Shown here in pieces: positions 40,047-48,371 of a DNA stretch of 64,000 nucleotides. The notes beneath the pieces are model-generated. The model made no database searches. It was not told where the DNA came from and saw only the letters and a list, made by a program, of their open reading frames with translations. A program made the position numbers and the translations under genes. Location of the stretch: assembly GCA_900317155.1 (NCBI GenBank), contig ONFO01000012.1, forward strand, positions 1-64,000, read 5' to 3'. Positions within the stretch are counted from its first letter, which is position 1. Every line of letters starts with the position of its first letter. The stretch comes from an uncultured Bacteroidales bacterium. GTDB lineage: Bacteria; Bacteroidota; Bacteroidia; Bacteroidales; F082.

Positions 40047-40985
40047 ATGGTTCAAAAATATTATTCTCATGGAAAATTCCTTCTGACAGGCGAATATCTC
40101 GTCTTGAAAGGTGCATTGGCTTTGGCATTGCCGTTGGAACTGGTGCAATCATTGACAGTAGAAACGGTGTGCACACCATCTCTTCAATGGAACGCATATA
40201 AACCCAACGGTCCTTGGTTTTCGGTCACTATGAACCCTGAAAACCTCGAAATCATCAATTCTGACGATCAACCCAAAGCCGAAAAACTGTCAGAGATCCT
40301 AAAGGCTGTAAAACAACTGAATCCTGCTGCGTTTAAAGACGGTCTATGTTTTGAGACCCGTTTAGATTTTGATCCGAACTGGGGCCTTGGCAGTAGCTCA
40401 ACTCTGATTGCCAACTTGGCACGTTGGGCGAATGTGAATCCTTACGAATTGCTGAGACTGACCTTCGGCGGCTCGGGTTATGACATCGCTTGTGCCACGG
40501 CTGAAGAGCCAATTTATTATCAAGTAAAAGCTATGGTCCCTGAGCCCGTCGAAGGGCCGACTCCCATGGTTGAACCTATAGATTTCAACCCACCTTTCGC
40601 CGAGCACCTATTTTTCATATATCAAGGCCAAAAGCAAAGCTCATCCAAAGAAATCAAGGCGTTTTTAGCCAAAGCAAATCCTGTTGATTTACAAAAAGAT
40701 ATTGAGGCCGTTTCGGAGATCAGTCGTGCCGTTCCGAAATGCGAGACTTTGGATGAATTCGCTATGCTCATGCAATGCCACGAGCGCATCATCGCCCGCT
40801 GCATCGGGCAGGAACCTGTACAAAAGCATTTCCCAGACTTCGAGGGCGTTTTGAAATCCTTGGGCGCTTGGGGCGGCGATTTTATCCTTGCTGCAACGGA
40901 ATGGGATAAAAGCCAAGTGAAAGAATACTTCAAGGGAAAGGGCTTGGAGGTGGTTTTCGGGTACAAGGAAATCGTACTCAACTAA
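40047..40985 (+). CDS. GYDIA-family GHMP kinase (probable mevalonate-pathway kinase)
   Basis: This 312-residue GHMP-superfamily kinase begins YYSHGKFLLTGEYLVLKGA, has the ATP loop WGLGSSSTLIANLA, the family-naming SGYDIACAT, and a C-terminal LGAWGGDFILAAT in place of the usual GSGGGG loop. In Bacteroidota this family typically sits beside HMG-CoA reductase, and it is the natural candidate for the phosphomevalonate step, but that assignment is inferred. Residues ~164-172 (PEPVEGPTP) are encoded by a family D palindromic unit (40535-40561) in a loop before the substrate-side strands. A mevalonate kinase-like role cannot be excluded. Confidence 0.85.
   Translation: MVQKYYSHGKFLLTGEYLVLKGALALALPLELVQSLTVETVCTPSLQWNAYKPNGPWFSVTMNPENLEIINSDDQPKAEKLSEILKAVKQLNPAAFKDGLCFETRLDFDPNWGLGSSSTLIANLARWANVNPYELLRLTFGGSGYDIACATAEEPIYYQVKAMVPEPVEGPTPMVEPIDFNPPFAEHLFFIYQGQKQSSSKEIKAFLAKANPVDLQKDIEAVSEISRAVPKCETLDEFAMLMQCHERIIARCIGQEPVQKHFPDFEGVLKSLGAWGGDFILAATEWDKSQVKEYFKGKGLEVVFGYKEIVLN
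40535..40561. repeat. Family D palindromic unit inside the GHMP kinase gene
   Basis: GGTCCCTGAGCCCGTCGAAG and on to CCGAC is the reverse complement of the 26719 and 42202 units with one or two changes. It is translated in the frame giving PEPVEGP. Confidence 0.8.
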
Positions 40986-41144
40986 AAATCTGTCGCAGGA
41001 AAGTCTCGATTTTCGATTAGGTTTGACCGAAAAAGTTTGTAATATGAATTTTTTAATTCATTGTAAATCAATTCATTGTAAAAATTTTTCTCTTCAAAAG
41101 TTTGTAATGCCCGTTGGACTTGAAAAAATGGCTGTTTTTTTCTA

Positions 41145-41153
41145 TACTTTTGC
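41145..41153 (+). promoter_or_regulatory. -7 element for the lipoprotein at 41211
   Basis: TACTTTTGC is a perfect -7 match, 57 bases before the ATG. The stretch 40986-41144 before it is AT-rich with two copies of AAAAGTTTGTAAT (41031 and 41098 regions) and two of ATTCATTGTAAA. Confidence 0.6.
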
Positions 41154-41210
41154 TGGAAAGTTTTCGAAGACTTAAAACCAAGTTTCAACTAACCTCTAAA
41201 TTCAATTGTT

Positions 41211-41687
41211 ATGAACAAGTCAATCAAAACCATCATCGCATTGACGGCGCTTTTCGTCATCGGATTCCTCGCCTTGGAGGGATGCAACAAGAAAGAGGCT
41301 CGACAGCCCAAAGTTTCCGACTTCTTCGTTTCGGAATGCAATGACAACGTCATTCTCCTTCGCGACGGTGAGCCAAACGACACAATCTATGTGACCACCG
41401 TTGACGACACGAAGTTGAAAATCAGCACTACAAACACGCAATTCCCTTGCGATGCGTACACCATCCGTCCTGAAATCCAAGCGCAAGAACAAAACATCTC
41501 CATAGAACTGCTCTATGAGGATTCGTGGGCCAATTGCATATGCGGTCGCCATTTGGACATCATCCTCGAAAACCTGAAGTTGGGGCAAACCTACTCCGTC
41601 AGCATCAAGAAGGACGAGCGCGACTATTTCCAATTCGAGGTCACTTTTGGGCCTGAAACGAATTTGATGTTCATCCGCGAACAATGA
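41211..41687 (+). CDS. Small lipoprotein, unknown
   Basis: This 158-residue protein has a lipobox (ALEGC, Cys ~25) and a single beta-rich domain with a Cys pair (CICGRH) and a C-terminal SVSIKKDERDYFQFEVTFG. It has its own promoter at 41145. I do not recognise a family. It lies within the mevalonate cluster, 89 bases before mvaD, but is probably unrelated in function. Confidence 0.75.
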   Translation: MNKSIKTIIALTALFVIGFLALEGCNKKEARQPKVSDFFVSECNDNVILLRDGEPNDTIYVTTVDDTKLKISTTNTQFPCDAYTIRPEIQAQEQNISIELLYEDSWANCICGRHLDIILENLKLGQTYSVSIKKDERDYFQFEVTFGPETNLMFIREQ

Positions 41688-41776
41688 CGGTTGGATGCCA
41701 AATGGCCATAAAACCTTGTGGCATGGGCGGCGGTAAGGAATTATTCCCTATTTTCGCAGCGCAAAACACATCGGAA

Positions 41777-42865
41777 ATGGAAAACAAATGGTTAAACGAG
41801 GCCTTCAAGGGCGAGGTGCCGAACGGCTTTCAAGGCAAGGTAGGCTGGGCAAGCCCGTCGAACATCGCTTTGGTAAAATATTGGGGCAAACGAGGCAAAC
41901 AACTCCCTCAAAATCCGTCGATTAGTTTCACTTTGTCGGAATGTCGCTCCGAAACCTTTGTGACTTATGAAAAAGCTGACCATTTTGAATTCAGATTCTT
42001 CTTCGACGGAAAAGAAAACCCCGATTTTGGCGCAAAAATCGATAAGTTTCTGATCGATTATCAAGTGTTTTTCCCATTTATCAATCAGTTGAGTTTGACA
42101 ATTGAGAGCCGCAATACTTTCCCACATTCTTCTGGCATCGCTTCTTCAGCTTCCTCGATGAGTGCTTTTGTGATGTGTTTGCTTGACATCGAATCCAAGT
42201 TGGTCGGCCCTTCGACAGGCTCAGGATCCTTAGATTTATGCAAGGCTTCTTACTTCTCGCGATTGGCTTCGGGCAGTGCGGCAAGGTCGGTGTTCCCGAA
42301 AATGGCACTTTGGGGCACAACTAATTATTACAAAGGTAGTTCAGATGAATACGCGGTTTCACTCGAAAACGATATCCATCCCGTTTTCACGACTTATCAC
42401 GACAGCATCTTGATTGTCAGCGGCGAGACCAAATCCGTCTCCAGCCGTGCCGGTCATGCCTTGATGGAAGAAAATCCTTACGCACCAGCGCGTTATGCAC
42501 AGGCGAACGAGAATATCAAGAACCTGCTTAAAGCGTTAAAAGGTGGCGATTTGGACACCTTTATTAATATCACAGAGTCGGAAGCGTTGCAACTCCATGC
42601 CTTGATGATGTGCTCCAATCCGTCCTACATCTTAATGAAACCCAATACATTACGCATTATAGAAATCATCCGACAATTTCGCGAAGAGACAAAGACACCT
42701 CTCTGCTTCACCTTGGACGCAGGTCCTAATGTGCATCTGCTCTATCCCGATAGTGAGGCAGCCAAAGTGGAGCATTTCATCCAGGATGTTTTGACGAATT
42801 ACTGCGACCAAGGCCGCTGGATTGCTGACCGAGTGGGCGACGGACCGAAAAAATTGCTGCAATGA
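41777..42865 (+). CDS. mvaD: Diphosphomevalonate decarboxylase
   Basis: This 362-residue GHMP-fold enzyme converts mevalonate diphosphate to isopentenyl diphosphate with ATP. Key segments: ASPSNIALVKYWGKRG, the ATP loop FPHSSGIASSASSMSAF, RLASGSAARSVF, and the catalytic Asp in FTLDAGPNVHLLYP. The start is set at the ATG at 41777, which follows a -7-like TATTTTCGC (41747-41755); the longer frame begins in the upstream lipoprotein. Residues around PSTGSG are encoded by a family D palindromic unit (42202-42229) in the loop before the DLCKASYFSRLAS helix. The next gene starts in the ATGA overlap. Confidence 0.95.
   Translation: MENKWLNEAFKGEVPNGFQGKVGWASPSNIALVKYWGKRGKQLPQNPSISFTLSECRSETFVTYEKADHFEFRFFFDGKENPDFGAKIDKFLIDYQVFFPFINQLSLTIESRNTFPHSSGIASSASSMSAFVMCLLDIESKLVGPSTGSGSLDLCKASYFSRLASGSAARSVFPKMALWGTTNYYKGSSDEYAVSLENDIHPVFTTYHDSILIVSGETKSVSSRAGHALMEENPYAPARYAQANENIKNLLKALKGGDLDTFINITESEALQLHALMMCSNPSYILMKPNTLRIIEIIRQFREETKTPLCFTLDAGPNVHLLYPDSEAAKVEHFIQDVLTNYCDQGRWIADRVGDGPKKLLQ
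42202..42229. repeat. Family D palindromic unit inside mvaD
   Basis: The core CCCTTCGACAGGCTCAGG is identical to the copy at 26719 over 24 bases. It is translated in the third possible frame (GPSTGSGS). Confidence 0.85.
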
Positions 42866-43800
42866 GAGACCGATACTATAGCAAAGTCATCCTTTTCGGT
42901 GAGTATTCGATGATCTTCGATGCCACCGCGCTAATGATTCCGCTTAAGCGGTTTTCAGCGCAATGGCAGTTGCCGCTCAGTTTTAACCGAGCCGCCTCGC
43001 TACCCTCCAACCAAAGTCTGAAGCGGTTTTGCCAATACCTTTCTGAAAATGAAGCACTGTCAAGCCTCTTTGACTTACAAACTTTAAGAAAGGATTTGGA
43101 TGAGGGTCTTTTTCTCGCCTCCAATGTGCCATCGGGCTATGGCTTAGGTAGTTCTGGGACTTTGGTGGCCGCCGTTTATGACCGCTACGCTATACAAAAA
43201 ACCGATAATTATTTGCAACTGAAGACCCTCTTTGGTCAAATGGAGAGCCACTTCCACGGCAGCAGCTCCGGCATCGACCCCTTGCAATGCTATTTGGGTA
43301 AGCCGTTCAAGATTACGCCAAATGGAATCGAGTTGCTTTCGGATGGTTTCCTGAAAAAAGACATCCACATCTGCTTGATTGACACAAAGATAAAAAGCAA
43401 CACCAAGCCTTTGGTCAACCATTTCAAGTCGCAGCGCGAGGATCCCGAGTTTTTGAACCAATTCCAGTCGGAGTATGTGCCTTGTGTAACCTCTTGCATT
43501 GATGCAATGATTAGCAGTAACAAAGAATTGTTTTTCAATGCTTTGAAGCGACTTACAAAAGGCCAATTGCAGTTCCTCCGCCCGATGATAACCGAAAACA
43601 CACTAGACCTTTTCACGACCAATTTTGGCTTCAATTTTGGCGTAAAAATCTCAGGCTCAGGCGGTGGCGGCTATGTGTTGGGCTTTACGGATGATGTTGA
43701 GAAAGCTAATGAATTACTTAGCCTCCCATGTCATTCCAACGTTGGCATGCAGGGGCGGAGGGAATCTATGGGAGGCGGATTTGATGTTATTTGGCTCTAA
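42862..43800 (+). CDS. mvk: Mevalonate kinase
   Basis: This 312-residue GHMP kinase has an N-terminal YYSKVILFGEYSMIFDATAL, the ATP loop SGYGLGSSGTLVAA, the GSSSGIDPLQCYLG segment that carries the catalytic Asp, and the C-terminal VKISGSGGGGYVLGF loop. The sequence form is that of Bacteroidota mevalonate kinases encoded directly behind mvaD. The genes overlap by four bases (ATGA), so translation is probably coupled. It phosphorylates mevalonate, the first kinase step of the pathway. Confidence 0.82.
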   Translation: MRDRYYSKVILFGEYSMIFDATALMIPLKRFSAQWQLPLSFNRAASLPSNQSLKRFCQYLSENEALSSLFDLQTLRKDLDEGLFLASNVPSGYGLGSSGTLVAAVYDRYAIQKTDNYLQLKTLFGQMESHFHGSSSGIDPLQCYLGKPFKITPNGIELLSDGFLKKDIHICLIDTKIKSNTKPLVNHFKSQREDPEFLNQFQSEYVPCVTSCIDAMISSNKELFFNALKRLTKGQLQFLRPMITENTLDLFTTNFGFNFGVKISGSGGGGYVLGFTDDVEKANELLSLPCHSNVGMQGRRESMGGGFDVIWL

Positions 43801-43805
43801 TTTTC

Positions 43806-43814
43806 TATTTTTGC
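43806..43814 (+). promoter_or_regulatory. -7 element close to the GtrA start codon
   Basis: TATTTTTGC is a perfect -7 match, ending seven bases before the ATG at 43822, so the leader would be only a few bases. Confidence 0.6.
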
Positions 43815-43821
43815 AACCTCA

Positions 43822-44334
43822 ATGTCAGCCTTGAAAAACATAGAATCCTGGATAGAACGCACTTTGACCTCGGTCATCGACTTTTTCTATCCGCCTTTCC
43901 GCAAGGTGATGAGCCTCGAGTTGTTCCGTTATGCAGCTTGCGGCGGAATGAATCTTGTGTTGGAGTGGGTGCTGTACTATGTTTTCTATCATTTTATTTT
44001 CCATGCGCAGGTGTTCGACCTCGGTTTCATTGCCTTCACGCCCCATATCGCGGCCTTCGTGTTTAAGTTTCCCATCACTTTCCTGACGGGTTTCTGGATG
44101 GCGCGACACATCAGTTTTTCAGGCTCCACCTTGCGCGGCAGGACGCAGATTGTCAGGTATTTCCTCGTCACTGTGGGCAATATCCTCATCAACTACTTCG
44201 GCCTGAAACTCTTTGTCGAAGTGTTCCAATGGTGGCCGACCGTTTCCTACGTCATCATCTCTGTCATCTGCGTGACATTCAGCTATTTGACGAACAAGTT
44301 TTATTCGTTTAGGAAAGAAAAAAAAGCAGAATAA
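43822..44334 (+). CDS. GtrA-like membrane protein
   Basis: This 170-residue protein has four transmembrane helices: about residues 30-50, 58-85, 95-120 and 130-155. Typical family features are LFRYAACGGMNLVLEW in the first helix, the basic loop WMARHISFSG and the end TFSYLTNKFYSFRK. GtrA-like proteins are thought to move lipid-linked sugars across the inner membrane or partner glycosyltransferases. No glycosyltransferase is adjacent. It has a promoter seven bases before the start codon. Confidence 0.88.
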   Translation: MSALKNIESWIERTLTSVIDFFYPPFRKVMSLELFRYAACGGMNLVLEWVLYYVFYHFIFHAQVFDLGFIAFTPHIAAFVFKFPITFLTGFWMARHISFSGSTLRGRTQIVRYFLVTVGNILINYFGLKLFVEVFQWWPTVSYVIISVICVTFSYLTNKFYSFRKEKKAE

Positions 44335-44368
44335 TCGAAATAAGTTGTTGTTTGTTCAGAAATATTAT

Positions 44369-44377
44369 TACTTTTGC
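44369..44377 (+). promoter_or_regulatory. -7 element for the ATPase at 44425
   Basis: TACTTTTGC is a perfect -7 match, 47 bases before the ATG. AT-rich inverted repeats (ATTATTGGAATAATAAT) follow in the leader. Confidence 0.55.
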
Positions 44378-44424
44378 AATTATTATTGGAATAATAATTA
44401 TCGAAGTAATAAAATTACAATTTA

Positions 44425-45564
44425 ATGAATAGCAATAAGATAGCTAATCCTTTTGTTATTGGAAAATACGTTTCCGAGGATTATTTCTGCGACAGGTACG
44501 ATGAAACCGCTTTCTTGAAAAAGCAAGTCGACAATGGAAGAAACACGGCAATTATCGCGCCTCGACGTTTGGGAAAAACGGGTCTGATCCATCATTTTTT
44601 TTCCCAACCCGACATCGCAAAGCGTTATCAAACCATATTCATTGATATTTATGCCACCGATTCCCTTTCAGAATTCGTTTACCTGCTTGGGAAAACCATC
44701 TATAAGGAACTCAAGCCTTTACACACGCGATGGACCGAAAGGTTCTTCACAACCATCAAGTCGCTGCGACCTGGTTTCAAGTTGGATGCTGCGACAGGTG
44801 AACCCATTTTCGACATTGGATTAGGAAGCATCGAGCAGCCTCAAACAACAATCGATGAGATTTTTGATTACCTCGAAGCTGCCGACAAGTCGTGTATTGT
44901 GGCAATCGATGAATTCCAACAAATTACGAATTATGCCGAAAAAAATGTAGAAGCCTTGTTGCGGACGAAAATCCAACAATGCAAACAAACTTTGTTCATT
45001 TTTTCGGGCAGCCGCCGACATCTGATGAACCAAATGTTCAACTCGCCTTCAAAACCGTTCTATCAAAGCGTTATCACTACCGACCTAAAGCCATTAGACA
45101 AAGTTGTTTACACTGCCTTCGCCAGAAAGCTGTTTGCTGATTACGGGAAAACCATTTCTGAAGAACTTCTCGAACAAGTCTATGACGATTACGAAGGAGT
45201 GACTTGGTATATGCAAATGATTATGAATGAACTTTTTGCACTTACCGAGAAAGGGGATAACTGCAAGTTGGAATCCTACCCGATAGCTCTGAAGAACGTC
45301 ATTCAGACCCAGGAATCGAGTTACAAAGATACCTTGTCGAATATCTCCGCCAAGCAGAAACCCGTATTGTTTGCCATTGCCAAAGAAGGTGAAGCCACCA
45401 ACGTGACCTCGGTTAAATTTTTGAAGGACAACGGCTTGTCTTCTTCAAGTTCAGTGCAGTCAGCACTGAAGGGTTTATTGGAAAAAGACATTATTACCCG
45501 CACTGAGAATGGGTACCGGGTGTATGATTATTTCTTCGCCGAATGGCTGGTATGGAATTATTGA
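44425..45564 (+). CDS. Archaeal-type P-loop ATPase
   Basis: This 379-residue STAND-like ATPase of the archaeal ATPase family has Walker A APRRLGKTGL (near residue 46), Walker B SCIVAIDEFQQI and a sensor ...FIFSGSRRH, then a helical lid and a C-terminal winged-helix domain (VTSVKFLKDNGLSSSSSVQ, LLEKDIITRTENGYRVYD). Such ATPases are frequent and often multi-copy in anaerobic Bacteroidota and Archaea; the role is unknown. It ends directly against recG tail-to-tail (stops at 45564/45565). Confidence 0.88.
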   Translation: MNSNKIANPFVIGKYVSEDYFCDRYDETAFLKKQVDNGRNTAIIAPRRLGKTGLIHHFFSQPDIAKRYQTIFIDIYATDSLSEFVYLLGKTIYKELKPLHTRWTERFFTTIKSLRPGFKLDAATGEPIFDIGLGSIEQPQTTIDEIFDYLEAADKSCIVAIDEFQQITNYAEKNVEALLRTKIQQCKQTLFIFSGSRRHLMNQMFNSPSKPFYQSVITTDLKPLDKVVYTAFARKLFADYGKTISEELLEQVYDDYEGVTWYMQMIMNELFALTEKGDNCKLESYPIALKNVIQTQESSYKDTLSNISAKQKPVLFAIAKEGEATNVTSVKFLKDNGLSSSSSVQSALKGLLEKDIITRTENGYRVYDYFFAEWLVWNY

Positions 45565-47670
45565 TCATCCAATCTGACTCCAATCAAAAGTCTGGGCAAA
45601 CAACTCCTTGTAATGCTCTCTTAACATCCTGTTCTCGGGCTTGATGAGTTTCGGGTCGTCAGACAAGAGTTTGATGGCGGCCTCGCGGACTTGCGGGATT
45701 AATGCTCCGTCTTTTTGAAGGTCCCCAATCAGCATCTCGATTTGTCCAGATTGCCTTGTGCCGCCCGTCTCGCCTGGGCCGCGCAATTCCAAGTCGACCT
45801 CGGCGATTTCGAAGCCGTCGTTGGTGCTGCACATGGTTTTCATGCGAGTCTTGCCATCGTTGGTCAACTTATGGTCGGTGACGAGGATGCAATAGGACTG
45901 GTCGGCGCCACGACCCACGCGGCCGCGCAACTGGTGCAACTGGGACAAGCCGAAGCGATTGGCGTTTTCGATAATCATCACCGTGGCGTTGGGGATATTC
46001 ACGCCCACCTCGATGACGGTTGTGGCTACCATGATTTGCGCATTCCTATTGATAAAACGCTGCATCTCGAAGTCCTTGTCCTCGGCAGCCAACCGGCCAT
46101 GGCACACGCAAAGTTTGTACTGCGGCTCGGGGAAGTCGTGCAACAAAGCCTCATAGCCCTCCTGAAGCGCAATCATATCCGTGTTTTCCGACTCCTTGAT
46201 GCAGGGATAGACCACATAAATCTGTCGCCCAAGCGCAATCTGTTGCTTCATGAACATCATGATGCGGTAGCGGTCATCGCTATAGACATGGTAAGTCTGC
46301 ACAGGCTTTCTGCCAGGAGGCAACTCATCGATTTTGGAGACATCAAGGTCGCCATATTGCGTCATGGCGAGGGTGCGTGGGATAGGCGTGGCGGTCATCA
46401 CCAAAGTGTGGGGCGGAATTTCGGTTTTCTCGTAGAATTTTGACCTTTGCTCCACACCAAAACGGTGTTGCTCGTCGATAATGGCCAAGCCCAAGTTCTT
46501 GAACACCACCTTGCTTTCAATCAGTGCGTGGGTGCCGACCACGATTTGCATCGTGCCGTCGGCCAAACCAGCATAGATCTTCCTTCTCTCCCCTATTTTG
46601 GTGGAACCCGTCAGCAAGGCGAAGTTGATATTCATGTCCTTCAGCTGCTCCTGCAAGGTGGCAAAATGCTGTGTGGCCAGGATTTCAGTAGGTGCCATGA
46701 GGCAGGCTTGGAAACCATTGTCCAAGGCCAAGAGCATCACCATAAGGGCAACGATGGTCTTGCCGCTGCCCACGTCACCTTGCAACAGGCGGTTCATCTG
46801 ATGGCCCGAACCCAAGTCCTTTCGGATTTCCTTGATGACACGCTTTTGGGCGTTAGTTAGTGGAAAGGGCAAATGGTTTTTGTAAAAATCGTTGAAATAG
46901 TCGCCCACCACACTAAAGACATGACCTTTGATGGCTTGCTCTCGGTGCATCTTGTTGCGCAACAGTTTGAGTTGGAAGAAGAAATGCTCCTCGTATTTCA
47001 GCCGGCGCGTGGCCTGCTGGATTTCGATGTTGTTGGACGGCAGGTGTATCTCGTAATAAGCGTAGCGGCGTGGAATCAGTTGCTCTTGCTCAATGAGGGT
47101 TTTTGGCAGGGTCTCCGGGATGTATTCGTAGACCTGTTGCAGAATAAGTTTCTGTAGTTTGGCGATAGTGCGCGTGCCAAGGCCATGGTCTTTCATCTTC
47201 TCGGTGGTGTTGTAGACGCCCTGCAAGCCTTCACCGATGAGCGGGTCCTTGGGGTCGTACTCCTCGATTTCGGGGTGAACGAAGTTGAAGTTGTGGTTGA
47301 ACTCGCTCGCTTTGCCGAACAACACATATTTCACGCCCGGCTTGAAGCGGTCCTTGATCCATTTCAGACCACGGAACCACACCACTTCGATGCTGCCCGT
47401 CTCGTCACTGAAAAGCCCCGTGGCGCGTGTGGCCCTCGGCGCCCCAATGAGTTTGATGTTGGAGATGGTGCCAACGAGTTGGTAATAGACAGTGTCGTCA
47501 TTAATGTAGGCCACCTTTTGGATTTGGCTGCGATCGATATGACGGAACGGAAACTGGTTGAGCATGTCCTGATAGGTATGCACGTCCAACTCCTTCTTCA
47601 GGACTTCGGCCTTCTTCGGCCCGACGCCCTTCAGATAGGCGATATTCGTTTGCAGGAGGTTCTGTTCCAT
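45565..47670 (-). CDS. recG: ATP-dependent DNA helicase RecG
   Basis: This 701-residue helicase remodels stalled replication forks and branched DNA. It has the N-terminal wedge OB domain (about 60-160), then the superfamily 2 motor: LLQGDVGSGKTIVALM (Walker A), IIDEQHRFGVEQR (DEQH box), TATPIPRTLAMT, and the C-terminal motor with QLRGRVGRGADQSYC. The start at 47670 gives the normal family length and lies three bases after a -7 element; the longer frame (to 47910) overlaps tatD. It is divergent from tatD with only 36 bases between the start codons. Confidence 0.96.
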   Translation of the reverse strand: MEQNLLQTNIAYLKGVGPKKAEVLKKELDVHTYQDMLNQFPFRHIDRSQIQKVAYINDDTVYYQLVGTISNIKLIGAPRATRATGLFSDETGSIEVVWFRGLKWIKDRFKPGVKYVLFGKASEFNHNFNFVHPEIEEYDPKDPLIGEGLQGVYNTTEKMKDHGLGTRTIAKLQKLILQQVYEYIPETLPKTLIEQEQLIPRRYAYYEIHLPSNNIEIQQATRRLKYEEHFFFQLKLLRNKMHREQAIKGHVFSVVGDYFNDFYKNHLPFPLTNAQKRVIKEIRKDLGSGHQMNRLLQGDVGSGKTIVALMVMLLALDNGFQACLMAPTEILATQHFATLQEQLKDMNINFALLTGSTKIGERRKIYAGLADGTMQIVVGTHALIESKVVFKNLGLAIIDEQHRFGVEQRSKFYEKTEIPPHTLVMTATPIPRTLAMTQYGDLDVSKIDELPPGRKPVQTYHVYSDDRYRIMMFMKQQIALGRQIYVVYPCIKESENTDMIALQEGYEALLHDFPEPQYKLCVCHGRLAAEDKDFEMQRFINRNAQIMVATTVIEVGVNIPNATVMIIENANRFGLSQLHQLRGRVGRGADQSYCILVTDHKLTNDGKTRMKTMCSTNDGFEIAEVDLELRGPGETGGTRQSGQIEMLIGDLQKDGALIPQVREAAIKLLSDDPKLIKPENRMLREHYKELFAQTFDWSQIG

Positions 47671-47673
47671 GCG

Positions 47674-47682
47674 ACAAAAGTA
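47674..47682 (-). promoter_or_regulatory. -7 element of recG, leaderless arrangement
   Basis: On the minus strand TACTTTTGT ends three bases (CGC) before the ATG. Confidence 0.6.
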
Positions 47683-47693
47683 AGGATTTTTTC

Positions 47694-47702
47694 TAATTTT
47701 GC
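47694..47702 (+). promoter_or_regulatory. -7 element of tatD, leaderless arrangement
   Basis: TAATTTTGC ends four bases (AGCC) before the ATG at 47707. It is only 11 bases from the divergent recG -7 element, so the -33 regions of each promoter fall in the other gene. Confidence 0.65.
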
Positions 47703-47706
47703 AGCC

Positions 47707-48369
47707 ATGGACAGCCCTTTTATCAACATACACACCCATACATTGAAGTCTGGCGACAATCTCATCCAAATCGTCAACTTGGAATTGGAAACACCATGTC
47801 CCGAACAAGGCTATTACAGTTACGGCATCCACCCATGGGCATTGGATAAGGCTGATTTTCAAGTTGATGAAGCCTTGAACAAACTGAAAGAGAACTTGCA
47901 ACAGCCACAAATCATTGCCCTAGGTGAGGCAGGTTTGGACAAGATGCACAAAGCGAATTTTGAGCAACAGCTTGCCGTTTTCGAGCGTCAAATCAAGCTT
48001 TCGGAAGCCTTGCAAAAGCCAATGATCCTGCATAATGTGAGAAGCCATAACGAAATCATCGCCTTGCGGAAGAAACACAAAGCCAAGCAACCTTGGATTG
48101 TTCATGGTTTCAGCGGCACCGAACAAGATGTAAAGCAACTCATCGGGCAGGGAATTTATCTTTCTGTGGGCGAGAGTCTGCTGCATCCTGAAAGAAAGAT
48201 ACATAAATCATTCAAATTCATAGATTTGGATTATCTTTTCCTTGAAACCGACATGGCGGAAATCGGGGTTGAAACGATTTACGAGGCAGCGGCAAATTTG
48301 TTGGAAATGGACTTGTCGACCCTGCAAACGAGAATCTTTGCTAACTTTGCACGCTTATTCAGACTTTAG
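47707..48369 (+). CDS. TatD-family metal-dependent hydrolase, short form
   Basis: This 220-residue TIM-barrel hydrolase has the HxH motif in INIHTHT, YGIHPWAL, the catalytic Glu in ALGEAGLD, a metal His in PMILHNVRSH, WIVHGFSGT, and the final metal Asp in LFLETDMAE. It is shorter than E. coli TatD (260 residues), as usual for the Bacteroidota subgroup. Known TatD proteins are DNA 3'-exonucleases or D-aminoacyl-tRNA deacylase-like enzymes; the activity here is unproved. It is followed after two bases by the phosphatase gene. Confidence 0.88.
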   Translation: MDSPFINIHTHTLKSGDNLIQIVNLELETPCPEQGYYSYGIHPWALDKADFQVDEALNKLKENLQQPQIIALGEAGLDKMHKANFEQQLAVFERQIKLSEALQKPMILHNVRSHNEIIALRKKHKAKQPWIVHGFSGTEQDVKQLIGQGIYLSVGESLLHPERKIHKSFKFIDLDYLFLETDMAEIGVETIYEAAANLLEMDLSTLQTRIFANFARLFRL

Positions 48370-48371
48370 AC

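Noticed and set aside
47185..47706. Upstream extension of tatD
   Set aside because: The frame runs back into recG antisense; the ATG at 47707 matches the family start and follows a -7 element by four bases.
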